From assembly GCA_020635675.1 (NCBI GenBank), contig JACJZJ010000003.1:124001-188000 (forward strand): a stretch of DNA of 64,000 nucleotides. Reading direction: 5' to 3'. The notes under the pieces are model-generated. The model ran no database searches. It saw only the letters and a program-made list of their open reading frames with translations, and had not been told where the DNA came from. Source of the stretch: Flavobacteriales bacterium (GTDB taxonomy: Bacteria; Bacteroidota; Bacteroidia; Flavobacteriales_F; PHOS-HE28). Positions 34,683 to 43,437 of the stretch are shown here, piece by piece. The translations under genes were made by a program, and so were the position numbers. The first letter of the stretch is position 1; each line of letters opens with the position of its first letter.

Positions 34683-35093
34683 TCATGTCGCCCGCAACAC
34701 CACGATGTGGCGTTCGTGGCTCATGAGGTAGAGGCGGTTCCCGGATCGCCGGCAACCCTCGGCCTGCTCCAGGGCATGGAACAACTTGCGTTCGATCAGT
34801 CGTGCATAGCCGCACGGCGCGACACCAGGACGCAGCTCCGCGAACCGCATGTGCCCCTCCACCACGGCCCATCTGCCGGTGAACGTGCCGCATTCCGATC
34901 GGCCCTCGACCCGCCCATCAGGAAGGATCCGCAGTTCGAGTTCCACGCCCACAAGACCGAGATCGTCATCGAAGACGCGGTCGATATGCCAGGTCCCCGA
35001 AGGGTCCGCGACCACACCCTTGAACACGATGCTGGAGAGCAAAGGCGCCCAAAGCACCAGGATCCACGAACGGAGAAGCAGTGTTCGCCACAT
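34683..35093 (-). CDS. Putative secreted protein, function unknown
   Basis: A 136-residue protein with a hydrophobic N-terminus (LLLRSWILVLWAPLLSSIVF) that acts as a signal or anchor. The following beta-rich region, GTWHIDRVFDDDLG, GVELELRILPDGRVEG and CGTFTGRWAVV, resembles small lipocalin- or META-like folds, but I cannot name the family. Two Cys pairs are possible. A TTAACTTTTG -7-like sequence is present near 35110-35120 on the minus strand. Confidence 0.6.
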   Translation of the reverse strand: MWRTLLLRSWILVLWAPLLSSIVFKGVVADPSGTWHIDRVFDDDLGLVGVELELRILPDGRVEGRSECGTFTGRWAVVEGHMRFAELRPGVAPCGYARLIERKLFHALEQAEGCRRSGNRLYLMSHERHIVVLRAT

Positions 35094-35216
35094 CGCTTCG
35101 CACGGACTTTGACCAAAAGTTAAACCCGTGCCGGTCGGGTCGGTGCCCGCCTGTGACGGAAAGTGAGGCGTGGTGCGGAACGAAGGACAGGTGATATACA
35201 GGTCCGGAACGATCCG

Positions 35217-36029
35217 CTAGTACAACGCCATGTCGAACCGTCGCCGGTGCGACCGCGTCAACGGATGCGCGGGACCGAGGTGTTCGAACAGGGCCACGCA
35301 AAGCCGGCGGGCCAACTCGTCGGCGTAGGGTTTGTCGCGCAGCACCACCTCGATCAGCCGCTCCAGGGCGCTGTCCATGTCGTGCTGGTGCAGTGCCTCC
35401 AGCGCTTCGGCCATGGATGCACGCGCAGCACCTTCGGGCAGGGTGGCCACTTCGCGCATCAGCGCATCCGAAAGGACAAGGAGTGTCTCCGCCCCATCGA
35501 GATGGCCATGATGCGCCAACAATTCCCGGACGCGCCCCGGATCGTCGAACACGATGGCACGCGCGAGAAGGACACGGGCTTCCTCGACCTCCGGCATTTC
35601 CCGGACGATCCCTTCGAGCAGCGTAGTGGCTTCCTTTTCCCGGCCCGCTTCCAATAGGGAACGCGCTTCCGCGAGCCGTTCACCGCCCGGGGTGGGCAGA
35701 TGGGCTTCGATCCACGCGAGGAGCTGGGCTTCCGGAAGGGCTCCGGCCAGTTCCGCGATCACCGCTCCCTTGTGGAACAATTTCAACGCGGGGATGCCAC
35801 GCACCTGGAATCGCTCCGCCAGAGCGGGGTTCGCCTCCACATCCACCTTCACCAACTCCCATCGGCCATCGGCCTCATCGGCGAGCTTCTCCACGATGGG
35901 ACCGAGAAAGCGGCAGGGACCGCACCATGCGGCCCAGAGATCCACCAATACCGGAACATCCGCGCTACGCGCGATCACCTGCCGCTCGAAGTCGGTCACT
36001 TCACGATCGATCCGTGCCGTGGTCGTCAT
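35217..36029 (-). CDS. Thioredoxin-TPR protein, CnoX/YbbN-like
   Basis: A 270-residue cytoplasmic protein with a thioredoxin domain (residues 1-110, active site WCGPC at C36/C39) followed by TPR-like helices (about residues 115-265, with LLEAGREKEATTLLEGIV and ALEALHQHDMDSALERLI). That is the CnoX (YbbN) layout, a redox-linked holdase that passes clients to GroEL/DnaK. Here the CxxC is intact, unlike E. coli CnoX, so it could be redox-active. Its start overlaps the end of the small membrane protein gene upstream by 29 nt. Confidence 0.88.
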   Translation of the reverse strand: MTTTARIDREVTDFERQVIARSADVPVLVDLWAAWCGPCRFLGPIVEKLADEADGRWELVKVDVEANPALAERFQVRGIPALKLFHKGAVIAELAGALPEAQLLAWIEAHLPTPGGERLAEARSLLEAGREKEATTLLEGIVREMPEVEEARVLLARAIVFDDPGRVRELLAHHGHLDGAETLLVLSDALMREVATLPEGAARASMAEALEALHQHDMDSALERLIEVVLRDKPYADELARRLCVALFEHLGPAHPLTRSHRRRFDMALY

Positions 36030-36222
36030 TCGTATCCTCGGTTCCCCGTCTCGGCACGAGCATTCCCCCGGTGAAGTAGCCCATTACGCCGCCGTAGAGC
36101 ATCGAACGCCACCACACGCTGGTGATCAGGCAGCCGTTCTCGCAACCGACGTAGTGCCACCAAGCCAGACCCGCGAGCGCACCCGCGAGGATCCATGCAC
36201 CGGTGATCGTCCATGCCTTCAT
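36001..36222 (-). CDS. Small two-helix membrane protein (DUF6132-like)
   Basis: A 73-residue protein with two hydrophobic segments (WILAGALAGLAWWHYVG and MLYGGVMGYFTGGML) joined by CENGCLITS, a Cys-x3-Cys loop resembling small DUF6132-type membrane proteins often seen beside thioredoxin or rhodanese genes. A GACCTTTG -7-like element lies four bases before the ATG. It overlaps the CnoX-like gene by 29 nt, so the two are expressed together. Family assignment is tentative. Confidence 0.65.
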   Translation of the reverse strand: MKAWTITGAWILAGALAGLAWWHYVGCENGCLITSVWWRSMLYGGVMGYFTGGMLVPRRGTEDTNDDHGTDRS

Positions 36223-36226
36223 GGAA

Positions 36227-36234
36227 CAAAGGTC
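36227..36234 (-). promoter_or_regulatory. -7-like element for the DUF6132-like/CnoX operon
   Basis: Minus-strand GACCTTTG, one mismatch from TAnnTTTG, with a four-base gap to the ATG at 36222. Confidence 0.45.
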
Positions 36235-36381
36235 CGGTCGGCTGTGTTCGTTGAAGGGTGATGTCGGTCACCTTTCCACCACTTTCCGTTCGATGTCGGA
36301 GATCCCCGCTCCGTCGGTCCGGTTTCCCGTTCCATCCGGTGGCGATTTCCGAATGCGGTGGCGAAGCGCGAACTTTTGCGC

Positions 36382-36810
36382 ATGGAAAGACGCGATTTCC
36401 TCCTGACCGGCTGCCGGGCATGCGTTGCCCTGGCCGCCATCCCGGCGCTCGCCGCGTTGGAAAGCTGTGGCTCGGCCAAGGCGATCACCGCCGAACCGGC
36501 CCCAGGCTCGAACCTGCTGAACATCCCCCTTTCCGATCTCGCGGAGCAGAACGCGGTGCGGGTGAACACCAAGGAGCTCGGCAGCGATCTTCTGGTGGTG
36601 AAGGAAGCGGATGGCTCCTACAAGGCGCTGCTGCTCAAATGTACCCACAAGGGTGGGCCGCTGAAGCAGGAAGGGCAGGTGCTCCATTGCTCCTGGCACG
36701 GCAGCGAGTTCGATCTGGAGGGCAAGGTGACGAACGGCCCGGCCACCTCACCGCTGAAGACCTTCCCCGCCACGGTGGTGGACGGCCAGGTGCAGGTGAA
36801 CCTCGGCTGA
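36382..36810 (+). CDS. Rieske [2Fe-2S] protein with lipoprotein-type signal
   Basis: A 142-residue exported iron-sulphur protein. The cluster ligands are C87/H89 in CTHKGGPL and C103/H106 in CSWHGSEF, a complete Rieske pair. The N-terminus MERRDFLLTG followed by a hydrophobic stretch looks like a Tat signal (twin Arg) and ends in LESC, a plausible lipobox, so the mature protein may be Tat-exported and lipid-anchored. The frame opens upstream at 36358; the ATG at 36382 has AACTTTTG three bases before it. No quinol oxidase subunits are adjacent, so it may be a soluble-type electron carrier. Confidence 0.85.
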   Translation: MERRDFLLTGCRACVALAAIPALAALESCGSAKAITAEPAPGSNLLNIPLSDLAEQNAVRVNTKELGSDLLVVKEADGSYKALLLKCTHKGGPLKQEGQVLHCSWHGSEFDLEGKVTNGPATSPLKTFPATVVDGQVQVNLG

Positions 36811-36847
36811 GGGCCGCAGGTGTTCGCAGAGCGCTGCGCGTTGCGGC

Positions 36848-38050
36848 TCAACGTGCCGCGCGCCTGAGCCGCTCTTGCCCGATCAGCCCCAGTTCGCGGC
36901 CGGTCTGGCCCGCCACACTGGTGTTCTCCGCGGCGCGCCGGATCAGATAGGGCAGCACCTCGCGCACCGGACCGTACGGCACGTACTTGGCCACGCGATA
37001 ACCGGCCGCGGCCAGGTTGTAGCTGATATGGTCGCTCATCCCCAGTAGTTGGGCGAACCAGGTGCGTGGGTCGTTCCGGGCGATGCCGTTCTCGTCCAGG
37101 AGCCGGGCCAGCAAGAGGCTGCTCTTTTCGTTGTGCGTTCCGGCCATCACACTGATCCGGGCGCGGTTCGCCACGCAGAACGCGATCGCGGCATCGTAGT
37201 CGCGGTCCACCGCGGCCTTGTCCGCATGGATGGGGGAGGGGTATCCCTTTTCCGTCGCACGTTCCCTTTCCTTTTCCATGTAGGCACCGCGAACGAGCTT
37301 CATGCCGATATGGAACCCTTCCCGTGAGGCCCTGTCATGGAGCATGTGCAGATAGGCAGACCTGTCGTGCCGGTAGAGCTGGATGGTGTGGAAGATCCAT
37401 GCATGTTCCCGGTTGAATCGTTCCATCATCCGCTCCACCAGAGCATCGATCGCGGGTTGCAGCCAACTCTCCTCGGCATCGATCAGGAGCGGTACGCGGG
37501 CTTCCGTTGCCGATGCGCACAACTTCTCCATCCGGGCCTCCACGCGGCTCCATTCCTCCTCTTCCGCTGGGGTCCTGGCATTGCCGGAAGAGACCAGTTC
37601 CAGCAGGTCCGTTCTGCTGATGCCGGTCGTCTTGAACACGCAGAACGGGATATCCCCACGTTCGCGTGCGACCTGGATCGTGCGGAGCACCTCGACCACC
37701 GTGGCGTCCAGTTCATCCTCCTCGTCCTGTCCTTCCACACTGTGGTCCAGAATGGTGCCGATGCCGCTGCGCCGCAGTTCCTCCGCCTTGTGCAGGCTTT
37801 CGGCGATCGTTTCCCCGCCGCAGAATTGGCGGAAGATGGTGCTTTTGATCAGACCTTTCACCGGCAGGTGCAGGAAGAGGGCCAGCTCGCTCAGTATCTT
37901 GCCCAGGGCGCTGACGGTCGGGTTGCCGATCACGCGGAACAACCAGTAGGCGCGTCGCAGGTCGGCGTCGCTCTGGTGGGCGAAGGCGGTGGCGGTATCC
38001 TGAAGGTCGGGTGGGCCCACCGCGGCCGGGGCCGTACTGGAGGACGTCAT
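36848..38050 (-). CDS. Proline dehydrogenase
   Basis: A 400-residue FAD enzyme that oxidises proline to pyrroline-5-carboxylate, feeding electrons to quinone. It is the stand-alone PRODH form, without the P5C dehydrogenase half of PutA. The TIM-barrel core is recognisable: KTTGISRTDLLELV, IDAEESWLQPAID, KLVRGAYMEKER with the conserved Arg/Tyr and the C-terminal VMAGTHNEKSSLL and YVPYGPVREVLPYLIRRAAEN, which includes the substrate Arg pair. The start at 38050 fits homologues; a TACTTTAG -7-like sequence sits near 38103-38110. It diverges from aroB. Confidence 0.9.
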   Translation of the reverse strand: MTSSSTAPAAVGPPDLQDTATAFAHQSDADLRRAYWLFRVIGNPTVSALGKILSELALFLHLPVKGLIKSTIFRQFCGGETIAESLHKAEELRRSGIGTILDHSVEGQDEEDELDATVVEVLRTIQVARERGDIPFCVFKTTGISRTDLLELVSSGNARTPAEEEEWSRVEARMEKLCASATEARVPLLIDAEESWLQPAIDALVERMMERFNREHAWIFHTIQLYRHDRSAYLHMLHDRASREGFHIGMKLVRGAYMEKERERATEKGYPSPIHADKAAVDRDYDAAIAFCVANRARISVMAGTHNEKSSLLLARLLDENGIARNDPRTWFAQLLGMSDHISYNLAAAGYRVAKYVPYGPVREVLPYLIRRAAENTSVAGQTGRELGLIGQERLRRAAR

Positions 38051-38111
38051 TGGGCGGTCAGCGGCGTTGTTCGTTCCTTTGGATGGCGTCCGGGCGGGCG
38101 CTAAAGTAGCA

Positions 38112-39230
38112 ATGGCCGCTGGGCGCAAAGGATCGCGGACCGTGCAGGCCGCCGGTTCACCGGTGGTGCTGGGTCCGGCCGCGCTCGCCGCACTGCAGGC
38201 CTGGACCATCGCCGAGGCCAGGCACGTGCGCCATTTCATCCTGGGCGACGAGAACACGCTGCGCCATTGCCTTCCCGAACTGCAGGGGCATGTGCCCGCC
38301 CTGCGCGAGGCGCACATCATGGCCGTGGCGCCGGGCGAGCGTTCCAAATCCGTGGACGTCTGTCATGCATTGTGGTCGCACCTGGCTGCCGAGGCGGCCG
38401 ACCGACAGGCGGTACTGATCGCGCTGGGCGGGGGCGTGGTCACCGATCTGGCCGGGTTCGTGGCGGCCACCTACAAGCGGGGGATCCCCGTTGTCAACGT
38501 GCCCACTTCGCTGCTGGGCATGGTCGACGCGGCGATCGGTGGCAAGAACGGCATCGACCTTGATGGCATCAAGAACGTCGTCGGCACCATCCGTCAGCCG
38601 GTGGGCACCTATGTACATGTGCCTTTCCTCCGCACACTGGGCAAGCGCGAGCTGATGAACGGCGTGGCGGAGATGCTGAAGCACGGTCTGGTGAACGATG
38701 CCAAGCACTGGAAGGCCGTGTGCGCGGCCGCCCTGCACGACCTGAAGGCCCTGGAGCCGCTCGTGCTTCGTTCTGCGGAGATCAAGGCGGCCATTGTGGA
38801 CGAGGACCCGCAGGACGCGGACAAGCGCCGCCTGCTCAACTTCGGGCACACCATCGGGCACGCCATCGAGGCGCGTTCCTGGGAAAGCCCCCAACGCGGA
38901 CTCCTGCATGGCGAGGCCGTTGCGGTCGGCATGGTCTGCGAAGCCTGGCTCAGCTGGCGGTCGGAACTGTTGGCGCGCGAAGCGCTGGACGAGATCACGG
39001 TGGTGGTGAGGGAACGGTACCGCCCCCATCACCTCGATCCGGTCGACCACCATCGGATCCTCCAGCTGATGGCCAACGACAAGAAGAACGCCGACGACCG
39101 GTTCCGCTTCACCCTGCTCGAGGCCATCGGCCGGGGGAGGATCAATGTCGAGGTCACCGCCGCGCAGGTCAGCGCCGCACTGGACCACTACCGTTTGTTG
39201 ATGCGCGACGGGCCGAAGGAAGCGGTATGA
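38112..39230 (+). CDS. aroB: 3-dehydroquinate synthase
   Basis: A 372-residue NAD- and zinc-dependent enzyme of the shikimate pathway. The NAD-binding stretch GGGVVTDLAGFVAATYKRG, the conserved VPTSLLGMVDAAIGGKNGID and the zinc ligands in LNFGHTIGHAIE and GLLHGEAVAVGM are all intact. The ATG at 38112 is used; a few codons later GTG is possible. aroA follows 75 nt downstream, so two shikimate steps are neighbours. Confidence 0.93.
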   Translation: MAAGRKGSRTVQAAGSPVVLGPAALAALQAWTIAEARHVRHFILGDENTLRHCLPELQGHVPALREAHIMAVAPGERSKSVDVCHALWSHLAAEAADRQAVLIALGGGVVTDLAGFVAATYKRGIPVVNVPTSLLGMVDAAIGGKNGIDLDGIKNVVGTIRQPVGTYVHVPFLRTLGKRELMNGVAEMLKHGLVNDAKHWKAVCAAALHDLKALEPLVLRSAEIKAAIVDEDPQDADKRRLLNFGHTIGHAIEARSWESPQRGLLHGEAVAVGMVCEAWLSWRSELLAREALDEITVVVRERYRPHHLDPVDHHRILQLMANDKKNADDRFRFTLLEAIGRGRINVEVTAAQVSAALDHYRLLMRDGPKEAV

Positions 39231-39305
39231 GGTGACGGCGCGTGGCATCTTCGTTTCCGCGGAACCGGGAACGGCCGATCGTTCATCGTTCCACACTTTT
39301 GCGGC

Positions 39306-40511
39306 GTGCTTGCCATCACCGCTCCGTCCCGACCCGTTCATGTGCGGATCGATCTGCCCGGCAGCAAGAGCGTGGCGAACAGGGCCATCCTGTGTGCCTC
39401 CTTGGCCGGAACTCCGGAGGTCGTTTCGGGCGTTCCGGGAGCGGACGATACGCGCCGTTCGATCGCGCATCTGCGGGAGCGGTCCCAGGTCATGCATTGT
39501 GGTGCCGGAGGGACCACCTACCGTTTCCTGCTCGCATGGGCCGCCGTTCAGGAGGGTGAGGAGCGCCTCATCACGGGTGATGCGACCCTGCTCGCCCGCC
39601 CACATGAACATCTGGTCCGCGCACTTTGCACCCTGGGCGCCGATATCGACTCCCTGCTCAACGGACACCTGGTCCGTGGCAGACGGCTGTCGGGTGGTCC
39701 TGTCGTGCTGGAGGATGCGATCAGCAGTCAGTACCTCAGCGCATTGATGCTGGTCGCCCCGTATATGGCGGATGGCCTGCGGATCACATGGCGCGGACGG
39801 CGGCTTTCGCGACCGTATGTGGAAATGACGGCCGCCGTCATGCGCCACTTCGGTGCGGAGGTCGAGGTCGGTGCGGAGCGCATCGTCGTGGCCCCCGCTA
39901 CCTACCGGTCAAGAGCGTTCACGGTGCCACGCGATTGGAGCGCGGCCGCGTTCTGGTACCTGGTCGCGGCCCTTGACCGCAAGGCATCCATCGAATTGCC
40001 CGACCTGTACAGGACCGGTCTGCAGGGGGACGAGCATGTCGCGGAAATTTTCAGCGGATGGGTGGCGACGGTCACTACAGAAAGCGGAACGACGATCAGG
40101 CATCGGGAAGGTCCGGTCCCTCGGTCCTTCGACCTGACGGACACGCCCGACCTCTTCCAACCCTTGGCATTCGCGTTGGCGGCCATGAACGAGCACGTCA
40201 CCATCACCGGACTGGACAATCTCTCCCACAAGGAGACCGATCGGATCCAGGCCGTTCGGGATGCGATGTCCGCGCTGGGCGCGGAGGTGACGGTCGAGGG
40301 ACATGCGTTCCACTTGCGAAAGGGCATCGAACGCGGGGAGCCGCAGGCGGTCCTCGATCCGCGGGGTGATCACCGTATGGCCATGGCGCTGGCACCGCTC
40401 GCGCTGGTGTGCGGACGGATACGGATCGGTGATCCCGACGTCGTGGCCAAGTCGTATCCGGACTTCTGGGCCGACCTGCGTCGCGCGGGTTTTGGCGTGG
40501 GACCGTCCTGA
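39306..40511 (+). CDS. aroA: 3-phosphoshikimate 1-carboxyvinyltransferase (EPSP synthase)
   Basis: A 401-residue enzyme joining PEP to shikimate-3-phosphate. Substrate motifs are LPGSKSVANRAI and GAGGTTYRFLLAW (usually GxAGTxxR, here GAGGT), the catalytic Asp is in LTDTPDLFQPLA and Glu/Lys in NLSHKETDR, with DHRMAMALAP near the end. The start codon is GTG at 39306, four bases after a CACTTTTG -7-like element; no better ATG is near. Slightly short for the family (usually 420-440). Confidence 0.9.
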   Translation: MLAITAPSRPVHVRIDLPGSKSVANRAILCASLAGTPEVVSGVPGADDTRRSIAHLRERSQVMHCGAGGTTYRFLLAWAAVQEGEERLITGDATLLARPHEHLVRALCTLGADIDSLLNGHLVRGRRLSGGPVVLEDAISSQYLSALMLVAPYMADGLRITWRGRRLSRPYVEMTAAVMRHFGAEVEVGAERIVVAPATYRSRAFTVPRDWSAAAFWYLVAALDRKASIELPDLYRTGLQGDEHVAEIFSGWVATVTTESGTTIRHREGPVPRSFDLTDTPDLFQPLAFALAAMNEHVTITGLDNLSHKETDRIQAVRDAMSALGAEVTVEGHAFHLRKGIERGEPQAVLDPRGDHRMAMALAPLALVCGRIRIGDPDVVAKSYPDFWADLRRAGFGVGPS

Positions 40512-40541
40512 CGGGCGCATCGCTTACATTCGAACATCCCC

Positions 40542-43304
40542 ATGCACATGTCGAAGCAATTCATCCTTCCTCTGTTCGTTCTGGCCATCCTGGGCATCGG
40601 TCTTTGGAGCGGTGTCCCGTCCCCGGTCCATCCCGGCGGTGCACCCATGGGAGTGAACGACCCCGATGACAAGGAGGGTCTGCTCCAGTGGACCTTCGAC
40701 CGCCTGCACGATCCGACAACAGGTGAGGTGCCGGCTGACATCCGACGGAAGGAATTGACATTCGCCGCAACGATCCCGCCGCGCGCCACGGCCAAGTCGC
40801 TCACCTGGACCTGGCGCGGCCCGAGGAACCGGGGGGGGCGGACCCGTGCAGTGGTGGTGGACCGCACAGACGCCCAGACGGTGCTCGCCGGAAGCGCAAC
40901 GGGTGGACTTTGGCGGAGCACGGACGGTGGTCAAAGCTGGATGCGGACCAGTCCGCACGACGCCATGACCGGTGTCTCGAGCATCGCGCAGGACCCACGA
41001 CCGGGATCCGAACAGACCTGGTACTTCGGCACGGGGGAGAACTATGGCGTGGTGAGCGGCACAAGTTTCAGTGCCCTGCTTCCCGGCGACGGCATGTTCA
41101 AGAGTACGGACGGCGGCCAGAGCTGGACCCATCTGACGAGCACCATCGCGGGCGATCATGAGAACTACAACCGCAGCGGCAGCTTCAAGCAGGTGAACAG
41201 CATCGTTGTCGACCCCGTTCGCAACGACAGCGATGTGGTGCTGGCCGCGGTGTACAACGGCATCTTCCGCAGCAACGATGGGGGCCAGAACTGGCACCCG
41301 ACGCTCGGACTGCAGACCGGAGGCCCCTTGTCCCTGTATACGGAGGTGCGCGTCACCTCTTCCGGCGTCTACTATGCGGCCATCGGGAACAACGGCCCTT
41401 TCGAGGGCTTCTGGCGGAGCACGGACGGCCTGCATTGGACACCGCTCACACCCGCTGGTCTGCCGGGCGATCTCGAGCGCACGGTCATCGCCATTGACCC
41501 CGGTGATGAGAACGTGGTGTATTGGTTCAGCGAAACGCCAAGCACCGGCACGCACGGGCACCACTTCTGGAAATACACCTACCTCAGCGGCGATGGAACG
41601 AACGCGGGCGGCGACTGGCAGGACCGTACCGCCAACCTGCCCAACGGCACCTGCACCGGCTACTTCAATTTCGATTTCGGCTACATCAACTCCCAGACCA
41701 GCTACGACATGTGCCTGGCCGTGGATCCCATGGATCCGGGGATCGTGTACCTGGGAGGCACCAGCCTGTACCGGAGCACCGATGCCTTCGCCACTGCGGA
41801 CAGTATCCGGTGGATCGGCGGCTATCGCTGCAACACCAACGACCCGAAGGACTATGTGTACCCCGGCCATCATCCGGACCAGCACTGGGTCACCTTCCCA
41901 CCGAACGACCCGCTGCGCATGTTCTCCGGAAGCGACGGAGGCGTGGCACTCACGCTGGACCGGCTGGCGGACAGCGTGCAGTGGCAGCAGATGAACACCA
42001 CCTACGTCACCTCCCAGTTCTACACTGTGCATCTGGAGGAGGGTGGTGCCTCCAACGCCATGGTGCTGGGCGGCCTGCAGGACAACGGATGCTGGTTGAG
42101 CCTCACGGACAACATCAACGACGACTGGAAGTACGTGCACCAGGACGACGGTGCCTATTGCGCGATCCCGCAGGGGCATCCCTTCATCCTCACCAGCAGC
42201 CAGAGCGGCCGCCTTTACAAGAAGACGGTCGATGCCCAGGGCAATGTCACCGGATACGAGCGCATCGATCCCATCGGAGGAACGAACAGCTACAACTTCA
42301 TCAACCCCTTCGTGCTCGATCCCGTGGACAACAACGTGTGCTACTGGTTGAGCGCGTCACGGATCTGGCGCAACACGGACCTCTCCGCCATCCCGGTCAC
42401 CGACAATTTCTACGACCGGGTCTCCACCAACTGGGAGCAGATCGGACAGGCCACGGTGCCGACCTCGCAACGGATCACGGCGCTGGACATCGGGTACAGT
42501 GCACCGAACACCCTGTTCTACGGCACGATCAACAGCCATCTCTACCGGCTGGACAGCCTTGATGCGACACCGGTGCGCACCGAGATCTCGTCCACGGACT
42601 GGCCCGCGGACAGCTATGTGAGCTGCGTGGCGCCCAATGACCTCGATCCGCAGGAATGGCTGCTCACCTTCAGCAACTACGGCGTGATGAGCGTGTGGCA
42701 TACCGTGGATGGTGGCACCACCTGGGAGAGCGTCAGTGGCAACCTCGAGGAGAACGCGGACGGTTCCGGCAGTGGTCCGGCGGTCTTCTGGGCCGCCATC
42801 TACGGCACCTGGGCGCACATGGACGATCGCTATTTCGTGGCCACCAGCACCGGCCTCTACAGCACGGCCCTGCTCGATGGTGACAACACGGTCTGGGAGC
42901 AGGAGGGATCCGGTTCCATCGGCAATGTACCGGTGAACATGATCGCCGTGCGCAACAGCGATGGCCTGGTGGCTGTGGGTACGCATGGCAATGGCGTCTA
43001 TTCCGCCCATCTGGCGCCGGCACCGATCGGTGTGCCGGAGAACGTAGACCTCCAGCAGCTCCATCTCTGGCCGAACCCGGCGCATGCGCAAGTCACGGTC
43101 GAAATGCCGGACCGGGGAACGCACGAAGTTGTGATCCTCGACATCCAGGGACGCGTGATCCTACAGCGGAAGCTCGCGACCATGACCACCTGGACCTGGG
43201 ACCTGCGGGATGCGGCCGGCATGCGTGTCGCTACGGGTGCGTATCTGCTCGATATCGATCCCGGGTCCCCTGCCGTCCGCCACGCGCGCGTCGTCGTGGA
43301 ATAG
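40542..43304 (+). CDS. T9SS-exported BNR/sialidase-like repeat protein, type A sorting domain
   Basis: A 920-residue protein with a signal sequence (FILPLFVLAILGIGLW) and a pro-like region up to about residue 85. The body carries BNR/Asp-box repeats (STDGGQSWMRT, STDGGQSWTHL, SNDGGQNWHPT, TVDGGTTWESV), the mark of VPS10/sialidase-like beta-propellers; no sialidase catalytic Arg triad is obvious, so an enzymatic role is doubtful. The last 80 residues are a T9SS type A sorting domain (LHLWPNPAHAQVTVEMP, VILDIQGRVILQRKL, GAYLLDIDPG). Predicted to be cell-surface or secreted. Confidence 0.85.
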   Translation: MHMSKQFILPLFVLAILGIGLWSGVPSPVHPGGAPMGVNDPDDKEGLLQWTFDRLHDPTTGEVPADIRRKELTFAATIPPRATAKSLTWTWRGPRNRGGRTRAVVVDRTDAQTVLAGSATGGLWRSTDGGQSWMRTSPHDAMTGVSSIAQDPRPGSEQTWYFGTGENYGVVSGTSFSALLPGDGMFKSTDGGQSWTHLTSTIAGDHENYNRSGSFKQVNSIVVDPVRNDSDVVLAAVYNGIFRSNDGGQNWHPTLGLQTGGPLSLYTEVRVTSSGVYYAAIGNNGPFEGFWRSTDGLHWTPLTPAGLPGDLERTVIAIDPGDENVVYWFSETPSTGTHGHHFWKYTYLSGDGTNAGGDWQDRTANLPNGTCTGYFNFDFGYINSQTSYDMCLAVDPMDPGIVYLGGTSLYRSTDAFATADSIRWIGGYRCNTNDPKDYVYPGHHPDQHWVTFPPNDPLRMFSGSDGGVALTLDRLADSVQWQQMNTTYVTSQFYTVHLEEGGASNAMVLGGLQDNGCWLSLTDNINDDWKYVHQDDGAYCAIPQGHPFILTSSQSGRLYKKTVDAQGNVTGYERIDPIGGTNSYNFINPFVLDPVDNNVCYWLSASRIWRNTDLSAIPVTDNFYDRVSTNWEQIGQATVPTSQRITALDIGYSAPNTLFYGTINSHLYRLDSLDATPVRTEISSTDWPADSYVSCVAPNDLDPQEWLLTFSNYGVMSVWHTVDGGTTWESVSGNLEENADGSGSGPAVFWAAIYGTWAHMDDRYFVATSTGLYSTALLDGDNTVWEQEGSGSIGNVPVNMIAVRNSDGLVAVGTHGNGVYSAHLAPAPIGVPENVDLQQLHLWPNPAHAQVTVEMPDRGTHEVVILDIQGRVILQRKLATMTTWTWDLRDAAGMRVATGAYLLDIDPGSPAVRHARVVVE

Positions 43305-43354
43305 CAGCACCCTGGTCTCCACTCCATTCAAGCCTCTGACCGCCTACTTCACAT

Positions 43355-43396
43355 TTCAGCGTTCATACTTCATACTTCAGCGTTCGGACTTCCTCA
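43355..43396 (+). repeat. Imperfect 21-bp direct repeat upstream of the formate-THF ligase gene
   Basis: TTCAGCGTTC occurs at 43355-43364 and again at 43376-43385 with 21-bp periodicity, and CATACTT is repeated in tandem between them. The repeat sits in the 133-nt intergenic region just before the gene. Confidence 0.6.
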
Positions 43397-43437
43397 TCCC
43401 CCTTCATCCCCGATATTCACAACCCCAACTCCGGTAC

